Below, piece after piece: positions 7,548 through 17,148 of a stretch of DNA of 61,149 nucleotides. Source of the stretch: JAWXCM01 sp034408745 (lineage in GTDB: Bacteria > Acidobacteriota > Terriglobia > Bryobacterales > Bryobacteraceae); the NCBI GenBank assembly GCA_034408745.1, contig JAWXCM010000251.1:1-61149 (forward strand), in the 5' to 3' direction. The position numbers and the translations under genes are program-made. Numbering within the stretch: the stretch's first letter is position 1; every line of letters begins with the position of its first letter. A model generated the notes under the pieces. That model did not search any database. It saw nothing but the letters and a program-made list of their open reading frames with translations, and was not told where the DNA came from.

Positions 7548-8845
7548 ACCCCGAAGTCCGCGAGCGCATGCAGCGCGACTGGAATGACCGTGCCCGCGAG
7601 GATGCCCATTTTTACGTCGCATTTGGACGGAAGGATCAGGATCCGGAGGAGTTCTTCGCGACCGCCGCGGAGGTGGTGAAGGGTCTGGAGCATGAACTGC
7701 GTCGATTTCCCCCGGGAGGAAACCGGCGTGCCTGGCGGGCTCTCGAGATCGGCTGCGGGCCGGGCAGGCTGATGCGGCCTATGTCACGGGTGTTTGGCGA
7801 GGTACATGGCGTGGATGTGTCGGACGAGATGATCGCGCGGGCTCACGCGAATCTGGCGGGGATTCCGCATGCGCATCCGCATCACGGGACCGGCTCGGAT
7901 TTGTCGCAGTTTGCCGATGAATCCTTCGACTTCGTCTACTCCTACGCGGTGTTTCAGCACATTCCGAGCCGTGAAGTGGTGATGTCGTACCTCCACGAGG
8001 CGCACCGTGTGTTGAAGCCCGGTGGGATTCTGCGGGCGCAGATCAACGGGCTGGACCAGACGGCGAAGACGTACGACACGTGGTCGGGTGTGCGGATCGG
8101 CGCGGAGGAGATCAAGGCGTTCGCGACTGTACATGACATGCAGTTGCTGGCCCTGGAAGGCACTCGCACGCAGTACATGTGGACGACGCTGCGGAAGCGG
8201 CGGGCGGGATGGTGGCAGTCGGATGCGGTGGGGAAGCGGACTTGGATACGCCGCATCACCAACGCCAATAACTCTGAGCCGGTAACGCCGCAGCGGGGCC
8301 GGTTCGCGTCGATCACGTTGTGGGTGGAGCATCTGCCGGAGATGGCGGATTTGAATCATCTGAAGGTGCTGGCGGACGGAGTAGAAGGGTTTCCTTGCTA
8401 TATCGGGCCTCCCGAAGCGGACGGGCTGCAGCAGGTGAACGTGATTATGGGCGAGTTGCCTCGGACGGGCCTGGTTCCGGTGGAGCTTCGGTGGCGCGAC
8501 GACCGCATCGCTGAACCGAAGATGCTCCGCGTGATTCCGCAGGGACCGACGGTGCCGGTGATTCTGTCGGTGACGGACGGGATCAACATGATGTCGGGGA
8601 CGAACATCGTGACAGGGAGTGTGAAGGTGACGCTGGAAGAGGTGGACGAGCCGGTGAGTTTCCGGGCGTCGATTTCCGGCGCGCCGGTGCGGGATATCGA
8701 TTTGTTTTGCGCGGATCCGCTGCCGCCTCGGTGGGAGATTAATTTCCAGTTGCCGGAGAATACGCCGCCGGGCCCGCACAACCTTGAGCTGTGGCTGGGA
8801 CACCGGCGGCTCGGGATTATTGGGCTTACTGTTTCTTCTTCCTGA
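7526..8845 (+). CDS. SAM-dependent class I methyltransferase with C-terminal Ig-like domains
   Basis: This is a 439-residue protein. Residues about 10-230 are a class I methyltransferase: RALEIGCGPGRLMRP is the SAM-binding motif I, GVDVSDEMIARA the acidic loop, FDFVYSYAVFQHIPS motif II, and EAHRVLKPGGILRAQING motif III. Residues about 245-439 form two beta-rich, probably Ig-like domains (ITLWVEHLPEMADLN; MMSGTNIVTGSVKVTLEEV). The chosen start is GTG at 7526, inside the previous gene; ATG at 7568 is the alternative. The acceptor is unknown. The C-terminal half suggests work on a bulky target such as a glycan chain. The 3' end overlaps the convergent sulfatase by 20 bp. Confidence 0.82.
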   Translation: MPQSPAIDPEVRERMQRDWNDRAREDAHFYVAFGRKDQDPEEFFATAAEVVKGLEHELRRFPPGGNRRAWRALEIGCGPGRLMRPMSRVFGEVHGVDVSDEMIARAHANLAGIPHAHPHHGTGSDLSQFADESFDFVYSYAVFQHIPSREVVMSYLHEAHRVLKPGGILRAQINGLDQTAKTYDTWSGVRIGAEEIKAFATVHDMQLLALEGTRTQYMWTTLRKRRAGWWQSDAVGKRTWIRRITNANNSEPVTPQRGRFASITLWVEHLPEMADLNHLKVLADGVEGFPCYIGPPEADGLQQVNVIMGELPRTGLVPVELRWRDDRIAEPKMLRVIPQGPTVPVILSVTDGINMMSGTNIVTGSVKVTLEEVDEPVSFRASISGAPVRDIDLFCADPLPPRWEINFQLPENTPPGPHNLELWLGHRRLGIIGLTVSSS

Positions 8846-10169
8846 GGGCTTTGCGTTCCGGGCCGGGAGCCGCCTGGCGCTCCGTCTTCCACTTTGGCGG
8901 GATGAGCTGCGCATTCCACGCGTCGTGCGATGCCTGGAGCTCTTTCAGCTTCGGCGCGGCGCTGGCGGCGAGGTCCTTCTTCTCGCCGATGTCGGACTTC
9001 AAATCGTATAGTTCGACGCTGCCCTGCGCTGTCTTCAGCAGCTTCCAGTCGCCTTTGCGAACAGCCCACTGCGGACCGAATCTCCAGTGCAGTTCGTCGT
9101 GCGGGGTGCCACTGTTTTTGCCGGTGAGGAAGGGCAGCAGGTCGACGCCGTCGATGCCGGTGGGCGCGGGTCCGCCCGCGGCTGCTACCGCGGTGGGCAG
9201 GATATCGAGCGAGATGACTGGCTTGTCGTACGTTTTGCCGGCGGGGATGCGGCCCTTCCACTGCATGATGTACGGGACTCGGATGCCGCCCTCGTAGACC
9301 TGGCCCTTGAAGCCGTGGAGCGGGCCGTTGCCGGCGGTGGTTGCGGGTGTGGGGCCGCCGTTGTCGCTGATGAAGACGATGAGCGTATTTTCTTCCAGCC
9401 TGCTGTTTCGAAGCGCGGTGACCACGCGGCCGACCCCGTCGTCGAGGGCGGACAGCATGGCGGAGAAGTGGCGGCGCTTCTCGTCCGTAACGTTCTTGAA
9501 GCGGTCGAGGTATTTCGCGCCCTGCAGCGGATTGTGGACCGCGTTGAAGGTGAGGTAGAGGAAGAACGGCTGATTTGCCTTGGAATCGATAAAACGGGCC
9601 GCTTCCCGCATGAAGGCGTCGGTGAGGTATTCCGGTTCTTCGACCGGCGTGGTGCCGCGGTAGATGGGATTGGCCTTGTCGGCGCGCGAATCGATGTAGG
9701 AGTGCGCACCGCCGAGAAAGCCGAAGAACTCGTCGAAGCCGCGCTTCATGGGATGGTACTGCGGCTGGTAGCCGAGGTGCCATTTGCCGACCATGCCGGT
9801 GGCATAGCCGAGGGACGTCATGCGGTTGGCGAGAGTGGTCTGGTCGAGCGGCAGGCCGAAGTTGGGGTCGGAGTTTTGCGCCGGCCCGGGATTGAGTTCG
9901 TGACCGAAACGCTGCTGGTAGCGGCCCGTCATGAGGCCGGCCCGGGTGGGGCTGCAGACCGGGCAGGAGACGTAGCCGTTGGTGAAGCGAACGCCGCCTT
10001 TGGCGAGCGCGTCGATATTGGGGGTGGGGACCTCGGTTCCCTGTACTCCGATTTCGCCATAGCCGAGATCGTCGGCGACGATGACTACGACGTTCGGCTT
10101 GTTGCGTCGAGTCTGTGCGAAGGTAGCGGCGGCTGAGGCGGTGGCTCCCAGAAAAAGACGGCGTGTCAT
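8826..10169 (-). CDS. Type I sulfatase (arylsulfatase family)
   Basis: This is a 447-residue sulfatase that removes sulfate esters, probably from polysaccharides. The formylglycine motif is C72-S-P-T-R, so it needs a formylglycine-generating enzyme, which is not in this window. The metal-binding start NVVVIVADDLGYG carries D33 and D34. GKWHLGY and ISDNGGPTPA supply further active-site residues. The leader MTRRLFLGATASAAATFAQ marks export. Its ATG follows the addA stop codon without a gap and the ribosome site GGAGG lies in the last addA codons, so the two are translationally linked although their jobs look unrelated. Confidence 0.92.
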   Translation of the reverse strand: MTRRLFLGATASAAATFAQTRRNKPNVVVIVADDLGYGEIGVQGTEVPTPNIDALAKGGVRFTNGYVSCPVCSPTRAGLMTGRYQQRFGHELNPGPAQNSDPNFGLPLDQTTLANRMTSLGYATGMVGKWHLGYQPQYHPMKRGFDEFFGFLGGAHSYIDSRADKANPIYRGTTPVEEPEYLTDAFMREAARFIDSKANQPFFLYLTFNAVHNPLQGAKYLDRFKNVTDEKRRHFSAMLSALDDGVGRVVTALRNSRLEENTLIVFISDNGGPTPATTAGNGPLHGFKGQVYEGGIRVPYIMQWKGRIPAGKTYDKPVISLDILPTAVAAAGGPAPTGIDGVDLLPFLTGKNSGTPHDELHWRFGPQWAVRKGDWKLLKTAQGSVELYDLKSDIGEKKDLAASAAPKLKELQASHDAWNAQLIPPKWKTERQAAPGPERKALRKKKQ

Positions 10170-13100
10170 TCAGACCTCCAGAAGAATAGCTCGCGCCGGC
10201 AGGCCGGTGGCACGCTGCAGGGCGAGCGCGTAGAGCTGGACCTGAGTTTTGCCGTACGGCTGGATCAGGCCGGTTTTGTAATCGACGACAGTCCAGGACT
10301 GACCGTCGGTCCACGCCAAGTCTATAACCCCTTCCACGAACTCGCCACTCGCCAGTTGAACGGAAATCGGGTATTCGCGCAGGATTTTTGTGGCGTTCTG
10401 TGGGTTGAGCGTTGGGCTGGCGAAGGCTGCGCGAGCTATCTGGCAGGCGTGCTCGATCTCGACTCCCGACACAGCGTAGCGGCGGGCGACCGTTCGAGCC
10501 ACAATTTCCAGGTTTTCCGGCGTGGCGGTTTCCAGAATGCGGTGGACCAGACTGCCGAAATCAGGGCTGGATTTGGGGCGCTGGCCTTGCCAGCTGGTCG
10601 CTGCCGTGTGGAAGGGGATCGTTTCGCACTCGGGTGCCCGGCGCACGTCGCTGGCTTTGGTCACGTGGAACTCGGGACGGCGGCCTGACTCCAGAAAGGC
10701 CTCACGCCTGTCACGCCACTCCTGCCACGCGCTGACGCCGGCCTGGGCCTGCTCGGGTGTGCCCCGCAGCATTTGGCTGCGACTGAGACCCAGTTCCGGA
10801 GGACGTCGCAGGTCAAGGGCTTGCGGGTCGAGCCAGAACACACGGCTGCCGTCAGAAATCCGGTGCATGCCGGGGCGGACAGAGGTCGAATCGGACTCCG
10901 GATCGAAATCGAGAACGGTTTGGAAGCCGCTGACGGCCAGCGGTTCGAACTGCTCCGGTTGCTGCCACAGCAGTTTTTCCGGGTAGAGGCTGCGGTAGAC
11001 CGGTCCGAGCCAGCTGTTCTTCCATTCGCCTGCGCCGGATGCCGCCACGATGAGCAGGTCTCGGGCGCGGGTGGCGGCGACATAGGCGATGCGCTCGGCC
11101 TCGGCGAGCTCCTCGTTGTTCTCCTGCTGGGCGATCTCGGGGTCGATCAACTCCCAGGGGGCCCAGCCGCAGAGCTTCTGCGCGCACAGACGCTTCTCAG
11201 TGTCGACATGGCGTTCGCAGCCCTCGCGTGCCAGCCGTGCGGTGAAGTCGGCCAGAATGACGACGGGGAAGTCGAGCCCCTTGGCCTTGTGCACGGTCAT
11301 GAGTTTGACGCCGGCGGTGCGTTGTTCGAACACCGGTGCTTCTGACTGTTCACCGGCGGCGTACTGCGAGTCCATGTGCTCCACAAAGGCGCGGAAGCTG
11401 GAAGGGCTGGATAACTCCCACGCCCGGGCCAGGTCGCAGAGCCGGTAGACGTTGGCCAGACGGCGTTCCCCGCCGTGATGGAATGCAAATCCAATGTGCG
11501 CGCGTGTGTGCTCAAGGATCTCGCGGACAGTCTCCACGGGCGGCCGTTTGTTGCGCGACTGATGCAGCCGCCGGAGCAGCTGGAAGACGTCGTAGATGGG
11601 CGCGAACTCCGGATTCGGGCCTTCTTCGGGCGGCGCAACGGCGCGGAAGTGACGGACGGTCTCGTGGTAGCGGAAGAGCAGGCTGTCCGGGATGGAGAAC
11701 AGGGCACCTTTCAGAACAGCGAACACGCTGAGTTCGTCGTTGAGCCACTCGACTGCCCGCAGAGCGGTGCGGATGGCGCTGATCTCCTCGCGTTGATGGA
11801 AGGACTTCGACCCTACCAACACGTGCTCAATCTCTCGTGCTTCGAGGGCCCGGACGTAGGTTTGCGCCACGTCTTCACCCCAGCTGGTCATGCGACGGAA
11901 CAGGATGCAGATGTGGCGAGGCTCGACCGGAACACGGCCGCCGTTCTCGCGCACTGTCCACCCACTGGACTTTACGAGCCATTCTATGCAGGCCGCCACG
12001 ACGTTTGGTGCGTGGTGCTCCACGATCTCCGACGACTGGTATGGGCCCTTGTGCAGAAACGGGACCGGCAGCGCGACAACAGACGGCTGGAAGTCTGGCG
12101 CGGGTGCGGCGCCGGTGAGCGCCAGGTAATCCGGCATGCCGGCGAAAGCTGTATTGACGAAGCTCTGAAGCTGCTCCGTGGAACGGTAGTTGGTTGCGAG
12201 CTGCTCGGGCCTGCCACCGGAATCGCGGAGCAGTTGGGCGCGGATGCGACGGTACTCGCGGGCGTCGGCGCGGCGGAATCGGTAGATGGACTGTTTGGGA
12301 TCGCCGACGACAAAGAGCCGGCCCGGGGCTTCGCCGGCAAGCAGGGTCAGCATCTGTGCCTGCAGGGGATCGGTGTCCTGAAACTCGTCGATGTAGAGAC
12401 GGTCGTAGCGGGCCTGCAGGTCGGCGCGTGCGTGCTCATTCTGCAGGAGGTTGCGGGCATGGATGAGGAGGTCTTCGAAGTCGAGCTGGCCAGCCCGGCG
12501 CTTGGCCGCCTGGAAGGCCTCGACCATCTGCCAGAGTTCGGGCCGCAGACGCGAGGCGAGGTCGGCATCGGCCTGAGCGCGGTACTCGTCGATGGCCTGG
12601 CGGAGATCGAGCCAGGACTGGATCAGCTCTTTACGGTCGACTTGCCTGCTGTAGGTGCCAGAGCCTTTGTAATCCTCGAAATAGTTCACACGAATGCCGA
12701 GTATTTCGGATTCGAGCGTGTCGACAGTGTCGACACCTGCCTGTTGTGCGGTCGCGATACGTTCTGCCGCGTCGCCGACGGGCTTCAGCACTTTGCAAAG
12801 CGGATCCTTTTTTCTGGGGCAGGTGGCCCAGTCTGCGGTAAGGCGGGCGATCTGTCCGGAAAGTAAGTCGAGTTGCGGCTTGCGCTGGAAGGAGTCGTCG
12901 ATCTTCCAGGGCGCATCCTGATCCCGCCATCGGGCGAGATCCCACGCCGCTTGTTCCAGCATGTCAAGCGGCGCTTCGCGTGTTGCGGCGAGGCGAGTCA
13001 GGGCGCGGCGAAGCGTTGGGGAGGGCGATCCGAGCTGCCTGCGTATCCAGTCTCGAAAAACACCGGAGAAGACGCCGCGTGCGCCACCTTCATCGAGCTC

Positions 13101-13424
13101 ACCGAAGTCCGGATCAACACGCGCTTCCACAGGCCGCTGGCGGATGAGGTGCGCACAGAAGGCGTGAATGGTGCCGATGAAGGCACGGTCCAGCGAACGC
13201 AGCGCGTCGCGCACAGGTTGGCTGTAAGTGCGTTTTTCCAGTTCTTCCCGCACGCGGAGCTTCATGGATCCCGCGGCGGCATGCGTGAACGTGACGGCTG
13301 CGATGCGGTCGACCTTGACGCCCGCTTCGATGGCGCCTGCAATCTCATGAATGAGCCGGTGTGTCTTGCCGGTTCCGGCGGATGCTTCGACTACATGGCC
13401 CACAGGGGCCAGTTGTGGCGTCAT
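10170..13424 (-). CDS. addA: AddA/RecB-like UvrD-family helicase-nuclease
   Basis: This is a 1,084-residue superfamily 1A helicase with a C-terminal nuclease. Helicase motifs in order are ASAGTGKT (residues 14-21, Walker A), DEFQDTDPLQ (II), GDPKQSIYRFRRAD (III), LMTVHKAKGLDFPVV (V) and VAATRARDLLIVA (VI). The C-terminus carries a RecB-type nuclease core: GVIDLAW, then VVDYKTG, then a QVQLYALAL helix. Together with the upstream gene it should form an AddAB-type complex that resects double-strand breaks and degrades foreign linear DNA. The addB stop and this start overlap as ATGA. The helicase call is certain; choosing AddA over another RecB-like protein rests on the partner. Confidence 0.88.
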   Translation of the reverse strand: MTPQLAPVGHVVEASAGTGKTHRLIHEIAGAIEAGVKVDRIAAVTFTHAAAGSMKLRVREELEKRTYSQPVRDALRSLDRAFIGTIHAFCAHLIRQRPVEARVDPDFGELDEGGARGVFSGVFRDWIRRQLGSPSPTLRRALTRLAATREAPLDMLEQAAWDLARWRDQDAPWKIDDSFQRKPQLDLLSGQIARLTADWATCPRKKDPLCKVLKPVGDAAERIATAQQAGVDTVDTLESEILGIRVNYFEDYKGSGTYSRQVDRKELIQSWLDLRQAIDEYRAQADADLASRLRPELWQMVEAFQAAKRRAGQLDFEDLLIHARNLLQNEHARADLQARYDRLYIDEFQDTDPLQAQMLTLLAGEAPGRLFVVGDPKQSIYRFRRADAREYRRIRAQLLRDSGGRPEQLATNYRSTEQLQSFVNTAFAGMPDYLALTGAAPAPDFQPSVVALPVPFLHKGPYQSSEIVEHHAPNVVAACIEWLVKSSGWTVRENGGRVPVEPRHICILFRRMTSWGEDVAQTYVRALEAREIEHVLVGSKSFHQREEISAIRTALRAVEWLNDELSVFAVLKGALFSIPDSLLFRYHETVRHFRAVAPPEEGPNPEFAPIYDVFQLLRRLHQSRNKRPPVETVREILEHTRAHIGFAFHHGGERRLANVYRLCDLARAWELSSPSSFRAFVEHMDSQYAAGEQSEAPVFEQRTAGVKLMTVHKAKGLDFPVVILADFTARLAREGCERHVDTEKRLCAQKLCGWAPWELIDPEIAQQENNEELAEAERIAYVAATRARDLLIVAASGAGEWKNSWLGPVYRSLYPEKLLWQQPEQFEPLAVSGFQTVLDFDPESDSTSVRPGMHRISDGSRVFWLDPQALDLRRPPELGLSRSQMLRGTPEQAQAGVSAWQEWRDRREAFLESGRRPEFHVTKASDVRRAPECETIPFHTAATSWQGQRPKSSPDFGSLVHRILETATPENLEIVARTVARRYAVSGVEIEHACQIARAAFASPTLNPQNATKILREYPISVQLASGEFVEGVIDLAWTDGQSWTVVDYKTGLIQPYGKTQVQLYALALQRATGLPARAILLEV

Positions 13425-16360
13425 TGCCGCCCCCTGATCTGGTGCAGTGCGACAACGTCAGACGGTGGTTTGCGTTCCCAGCGTTCCTCTTCGTAGGGGC
13501 CACAGACTGGGAGGTAGTCGCAATGCTCGCAGGCGTCAGGGCGGGGCGCGGCTGGCAGGAACGCTTTGTCCAGCGCTTTGTCGATGCAGGCGAGGACCGC
13601 GGCTGTGCCAGTGATGCCCTGTTCGAGCAGGATGGGGAACTCCGAATAGTTGTTCCGGATGGTGGCGTAGAACAGGCGCGACGCGGCAACATGGCGGCCG
13701 AGCTTCTGACCGGTTGCCAGGGCATAGAGGACAGGCTGCAGCACTTCTCCACGCCCGGTGGTCCTGGGTTCGTCCTGCACTTTTCGAGGGGCTTTGCCGG
13801 TCTTCAGATCCGTGATGCGGAGCTGCCCGGCTGCATTCTCTTCAATGAGATCGACTCGGCCGCCTACCCGGTACTTGTCCAGCAACAGTTCCTCAAATCT
13901 CCACTCCAGGTGGAGCGGCTTCCACGCAGTTTCGTCGGCTACGTGAACGAGCCAGCCACGAAGGTCGGCTCGTAGTTGCTCCACGTCGAGTTGCCAGACC
14001 ATGGGCACGGCAGGCGCGAGTTGAGCCATTAGTTTGTTCGACGCCTCCCACAGCAGGCTGTCCAGTTCATCGAGCGCCAGGGGCAGATTCTCCGGGTTGA
14101 CGTCAGGCACTTTGGCGAACAGCGCCTCCACAACGGCGTGGAAGAGGGTGCCACGGATTCCGGGCTCCATGCGCTGGACGGCTTCGGGCGTCTCCAGCGC
14201 GCGCAGGCCGTATATGCCCTTCAGCAGAAACCGGTACGGGCATCGGGCGTATTGCTCGAGGTCGGTTGTCTGGAATGCGTGAGTGGTCAGGCGATACTTG
14301 CGGACGGCAGCTTCGGTGAGCTCGTTATCGGGCAGCAGCCCGTCGGACCATTTCCAGGAATCGCTCCATCGGAATGCGCGGGCGATGAGAGAGCGATAGA
14401 CGATTGGGTTGACCTGCCGGAGGTAGAGCGCCACGCCTTCCGCGGGTTCCTTCCAGTACGGGTGCAGACGGGCGAGATCGTACTCGATGTCGTCGACGGC
14501 GGCATCGGTGGTGGAAGGCGCGGGCCATCCGAGGCGGGTGTGGACCGACGCAGCGGCTTCGCGCTCCAGCGTTGCCGGGTCGATCTCGCCACCCCATGCC
14601 GATTCGGCAATCTCGAAAGCGTAGAACGACGGCACGCGTTCGCGCCCGGTGGCGAGGTCGATTCGCGACCAGGAGGCGTTGAAGCTCTCGCCAGCACAGG
14701 CAATGGCGGTTTTGAGCAGCAGGGCGTCGTCCTGGCTTCCTGGGATGTCGAGATCCCTGCACTGCGTGTCCAGCAGCAGCGGGTCCTCACGGACCGTCTT
14801 CGGAAAGACGCCTTCATTCATGCCGGGCACGAAAACGGAGTGGAAGTGAAGGCCGACTGCTTCCTCGATTCCACCGACGAACACGGCACCGTATCGCGTT
14901 TCAGGACCGTCCTGTGGGAGGGTCCCAAACTCACGCTCAAGCACAGCCAGGATATCGCCGATCGAAACGGGTCCCAGATCGGCCATGGGGCGCAGATGTT
15001 CCAGTGTCTCAGTGATTCGGTAGCTTCGATCCACGGTTCTGCGCGCGAGCCCGGACAGCGCGTCGAGCCATGCTCCCCACGTTGCGCCAGACGGGAGGGC
15101 AGCGAGTTCACGAAGCACCGGCAACGCCCAGCCGCGAAGGCTCTCCGTAGCACCGATGTCGCGAACGATCTGGTTGCGCTCGGAGTCGGTTGAGGCATTC
15201 TCGAGTTTCAGCTCAAGGTCATTGATGAAACCGGCCAGGCGCCTGTCCCAGCGCTCGAGTCCACCGACTACTCCTGCTCTTGTCAGAAGGCGTTCCCAGT
15301 GATTCACCGGGCGAGGCTCTCCGGGTTCAGCGGGCATCTGGCCGATGGACAGGTACTCGGCGAAGCGGATGGCGCTGAAGTCCTCTGCGGCGCAGCGGAG
15401 CAAAGCCAGGAAGGCTCGCCCGGCGACATCGGGACGGCGGGTACCGCGGCTGTACCAGGGTCGTATTCCGGCGCGGTGGAAGGCCTCGTCCAGCAGAGGC
15501 TGGTAGCGGATGGGACTGCGCAGCAGAACAGCGGTCCGATCGAACGGAACGCCTTGTGCTGCGAGCGTCAATATGGATCGCGCGATCTCGGCACACTCCA
15601 GCGCCTCGCCTGAAGCTGCCAGTAAACGGACGGACGCGTCTTTCTCGCGCGCTTCACCGGCTGTGCCGGTAAACACTCGCTGGCGCAGGGATTCGAGGCA
15701 GTTTAGCGGCGGTTCTGGCACGTCTCTGGCCTCGTCGTCAAAGACTTCCGAGGCGCAGGCGCGGAGCCGGTTCAGGAGAAGTGTTTCGGCTCGATTTGCC
15801 GGACGAGGATCGAGCAGAAGGAGTGGCATACCGCACCAGTTGTGACTGGCCTCGTCCACGACATCGATCGCTATTCGGGCGCGGTCGGCATTATCGGCGA
15901 AGCGGTGCTCTGTCAGCTGACGTTCGTACTCGTCGAGGAGGAGGGCAAGGTCAGGACCGGAACGCCCGGTGTTGGCGACATGTTCGGGCGCAATGCGGTT
16001 TAGGCGAAGCGTGTCGACGGTTCTGAGAGCGGCTCGGGGAAAGCCTGGGAACGAAGCCACAGGACCCAGGTAGGTCATTTTTGAGCGCACTCCGGCGATG
16101 ATTCGGGCCATCAGGGCTTCGCGCGCAAGCCGGCTCACCGGAGTCAGTCCGCGTTCATTCATGGGCCGCTCCGCGAGTGTGACGATGAGTTCCTGGAGGG
16201 TGGTAGTGTACACCCCCAGAGTCGCGGGACCAGCGGCTCGGCGGGCGAGGTCGGCCGCGGCTTCGCGAGTGCCTGCGAGGATCAGGACCGGGGAGCGGCC
16301 GCTGAGAAACTCGGCGGCACGCTGGAGGAGGACTTCGTTGAAATGCGCGGTGGACTGCAA
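13421..16360 (-). CDS. addB: AddB-like PD-(D/E)XK nuclease
   Basis: This is a 979-residue AddB-type subunit. The C-terminal nuclease is clear: DLEQYARCPYRFLLKG, GTLFHAVVEALF, GGRVDLIEE and ITDLKTGK supply the acidic residues and the lysine. The cysteines in YARCPYRF and in CEHCDYLPVC fit the iron-sulfur staple of AddB nucleases. The N-terminal helicase-like half is degenerate: where Bacillus AddB has a Walker A there is LILAGTREAAADLA with no GKT. It is probably a structural and Chi-scanning subunit rather than a motor. The start is a TTG at 16360, so the exact N-terminus is uncertain. It overlaps addA by 4 bp. Confidence 0.82.
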   Translation of the reverse strand: MQSTAHFNEVLLQRAAEFLSGRSPVLILAGTREAAADLARRAAGPATLGVYTTTLQELIVTLAERPMNERGLTPVSRLAREALMARIIAGVRSKMTYLGPVASFPGFPRAALRTVDTLRLNRIAPEHVANTGRSGPDLALLLDEYERQLTEHRFADNADRARIAIDVVDEASHNWCGMPLLLLDPRPANRAETLLLNRLRACASEVFDDEARDVPEPPLNCLESLRQRVFTGTAGEAREKDASVRLLAASGEALECAEIARSILTLAAQGVPFDRTAVLLRSPIRYQPLLDEAFHRAGIRPWYSRGTRRPDVAGRAFLALLRCAAEDFSAIRFAEYLSIGQMPAEPGEPRPVNHWERLLTRAGVVGGLERWDRRLAGFINDLELKLENASTDSERNQIVRDIGATESLRGWALPVLRELAALPSGATWGAWLDALSGLARRTVDRSYRITETLEHLRPMADLGPVSIGDILAVLEREFGTLPQDGPETRYGAVFVGGIEEAVGLHFHSVFVPGMNEGVFPKTVREDPLLLDTQCRDLDIPGSQDDALLLKTAIACAGESFNASWSRIDLATGRERVPSFYAFEIAESAWGGEIDPATLEREAAASVHTRLGWPAPSTTDAAVDDIEYDLARLHPYWKEPAEGVALYLRQVNPIVYRSLIARAFRWSDSWKWSDGLLPDNELTEAAVRKYRLTTHAFQTTDLEQYARCPYRFLLKGIYGLRALETPEAVQRMEPGIRGTLFHAVVEALFAKVPDVNPENLPLALDELDSLLWEASNKLMAQLAPAVPMVWQLDVEQLRADLRGWLVHVADETAWKPLHLEWRFEELLLDKYRVGGRVDLIEENAAGQLRITDLKTGKAPRKVQDEPRTTGRGEVLQPVLYALATGQKLGRHVAASRLFYATIRNNYSEFPILLEQGITGTAAVLACIDKALDKAFLPAAPRPDACEHCDYLPVCGPYEEERWERKPPSDVVALHQIRGRQ

Positions 16361-16369
16361 AAGCGCAGT

Positions 16370-17095
16370 TTAGCAGCGGCGGCGGCGGACGCGCAGCGCG
16401 ATGGCGAGAAAGCCAGCAGCGGAGAGCAGGACGGTGGAGGGCTCCGGTACGGTCAGCCAGCCGTTTTCAAGGCCGGTTGCAATGGCAGTGCTAATCTCGC
16501 TGGCACTCAGGCGGTCCAGGTCCGATCCGTCCGGGTAGACGTTGCCGAGACCATTGGGAACGCTCCGACAATTCCCGGAAGACAGGAGAAACGCACTTTC
16601 ACCGCTGTCGCACCCCGCGGTCCCGTTGACCTGGTCATAGTGCTGGAGACCAAGATTGTGGCCGATCTCGTGAGCGATGGTGTCGTAGCGGTTCGCGCTA
16701 AAGATTGTGTCGGAAATCCCCATTCCGTTTGCGCCTAGCCACGCCAGTCCGTAGAATCCCGCGTTGTTGTCGATGTCCGGGACAAAGTAGAGTCTCAGGA
16801 TGCTGCCGACCGCCGGTCCGGGAAGATCGGTTGCGCTCTGGAAATCCCACAGGGCGGTGCTGTTCAATGTCGTAAATGGCAGAAACAGGAGGTCAATGCT
16901 CGCCTGAGCCCAGATTTTGTCTCCGTAGGACTCGTATAACTGCAGTCCTGAATTCGCGCACGCGGAGCCGTCGTTCTGGCACACTCGGATTGGCTGAATA
17001 GTAAGGGTATAAGTTGCCGTAGTGGCGCTAAGTGTCGCGCAGACCACAAAGCACAGTGCGGCTATGCGAAGTAACAGTTTGTTGTCCTCTGCCAA
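16370..17095 (-). CDS. PEP-CTERM metzincin-like metallopeptidase
   Basis: This is a 241-residue exported protein. Residues 1 to about 26 form a signal peptide. A full metzincin zinc site HEIGHNLGLQH is at 142-152 (His142, Glu143, His146, His152). The C-terminus is a PEP-CTERM sorting tail: VPEPSTVLLSAAGF, a hydrophobic helix, then VRRRR. Such tails are cut by exosortase-type enzymes during delivery to the cell surface. The protein is short for a protease, so the prodomain may be absent. It lies 9 bp downstream of nothing coding on its own strand: addB begins just beyond its 3' end. Catalysis is inferred from the motif only. Confidence 0.75.
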   Translation of the reverse strand: MAEDNKLLLRIAALCFVVCATLSATTATYTLTIQPIRVCQNDGSACANSGLQLYESYGDKIWAQASIDLLFLPFTTLNSTALWDFQSATDLPGPAVGSILRLYFVPDIDNNAGFYGLAWLGANGMGISDTIFSANRYDTIAHEIGHNLGLQHYDQVNGTAGCDSGESAFLLSSGNCRSVPNGLGNVYPDGSDLDRLSASEISTAIATGLENGWLTVPEPSTVLLSAAGFLAIALRVRRRRC

Positions 17096-17148
17096 CCAGA
17101 GTAGTCGGCAGAAGAACTTCCGTCAATTCTCCCGGTGAAACTGGTGGC

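Noticed and set aside
6126..7622. Open frame of about 498 codons on the minus strand
   Set aside because: It lies antisense to the beta-helix gene and has the Arg/His-rich composition of a frame shadow. Its end passes through the dead higB gene in the wrong frame.
8398..10314. Alternative minus-strand frame of about 638 codons over the sulfatase
   Set aside because: It is a shifted-frame shadow of the sulfatase gene, which has the full family motifs.
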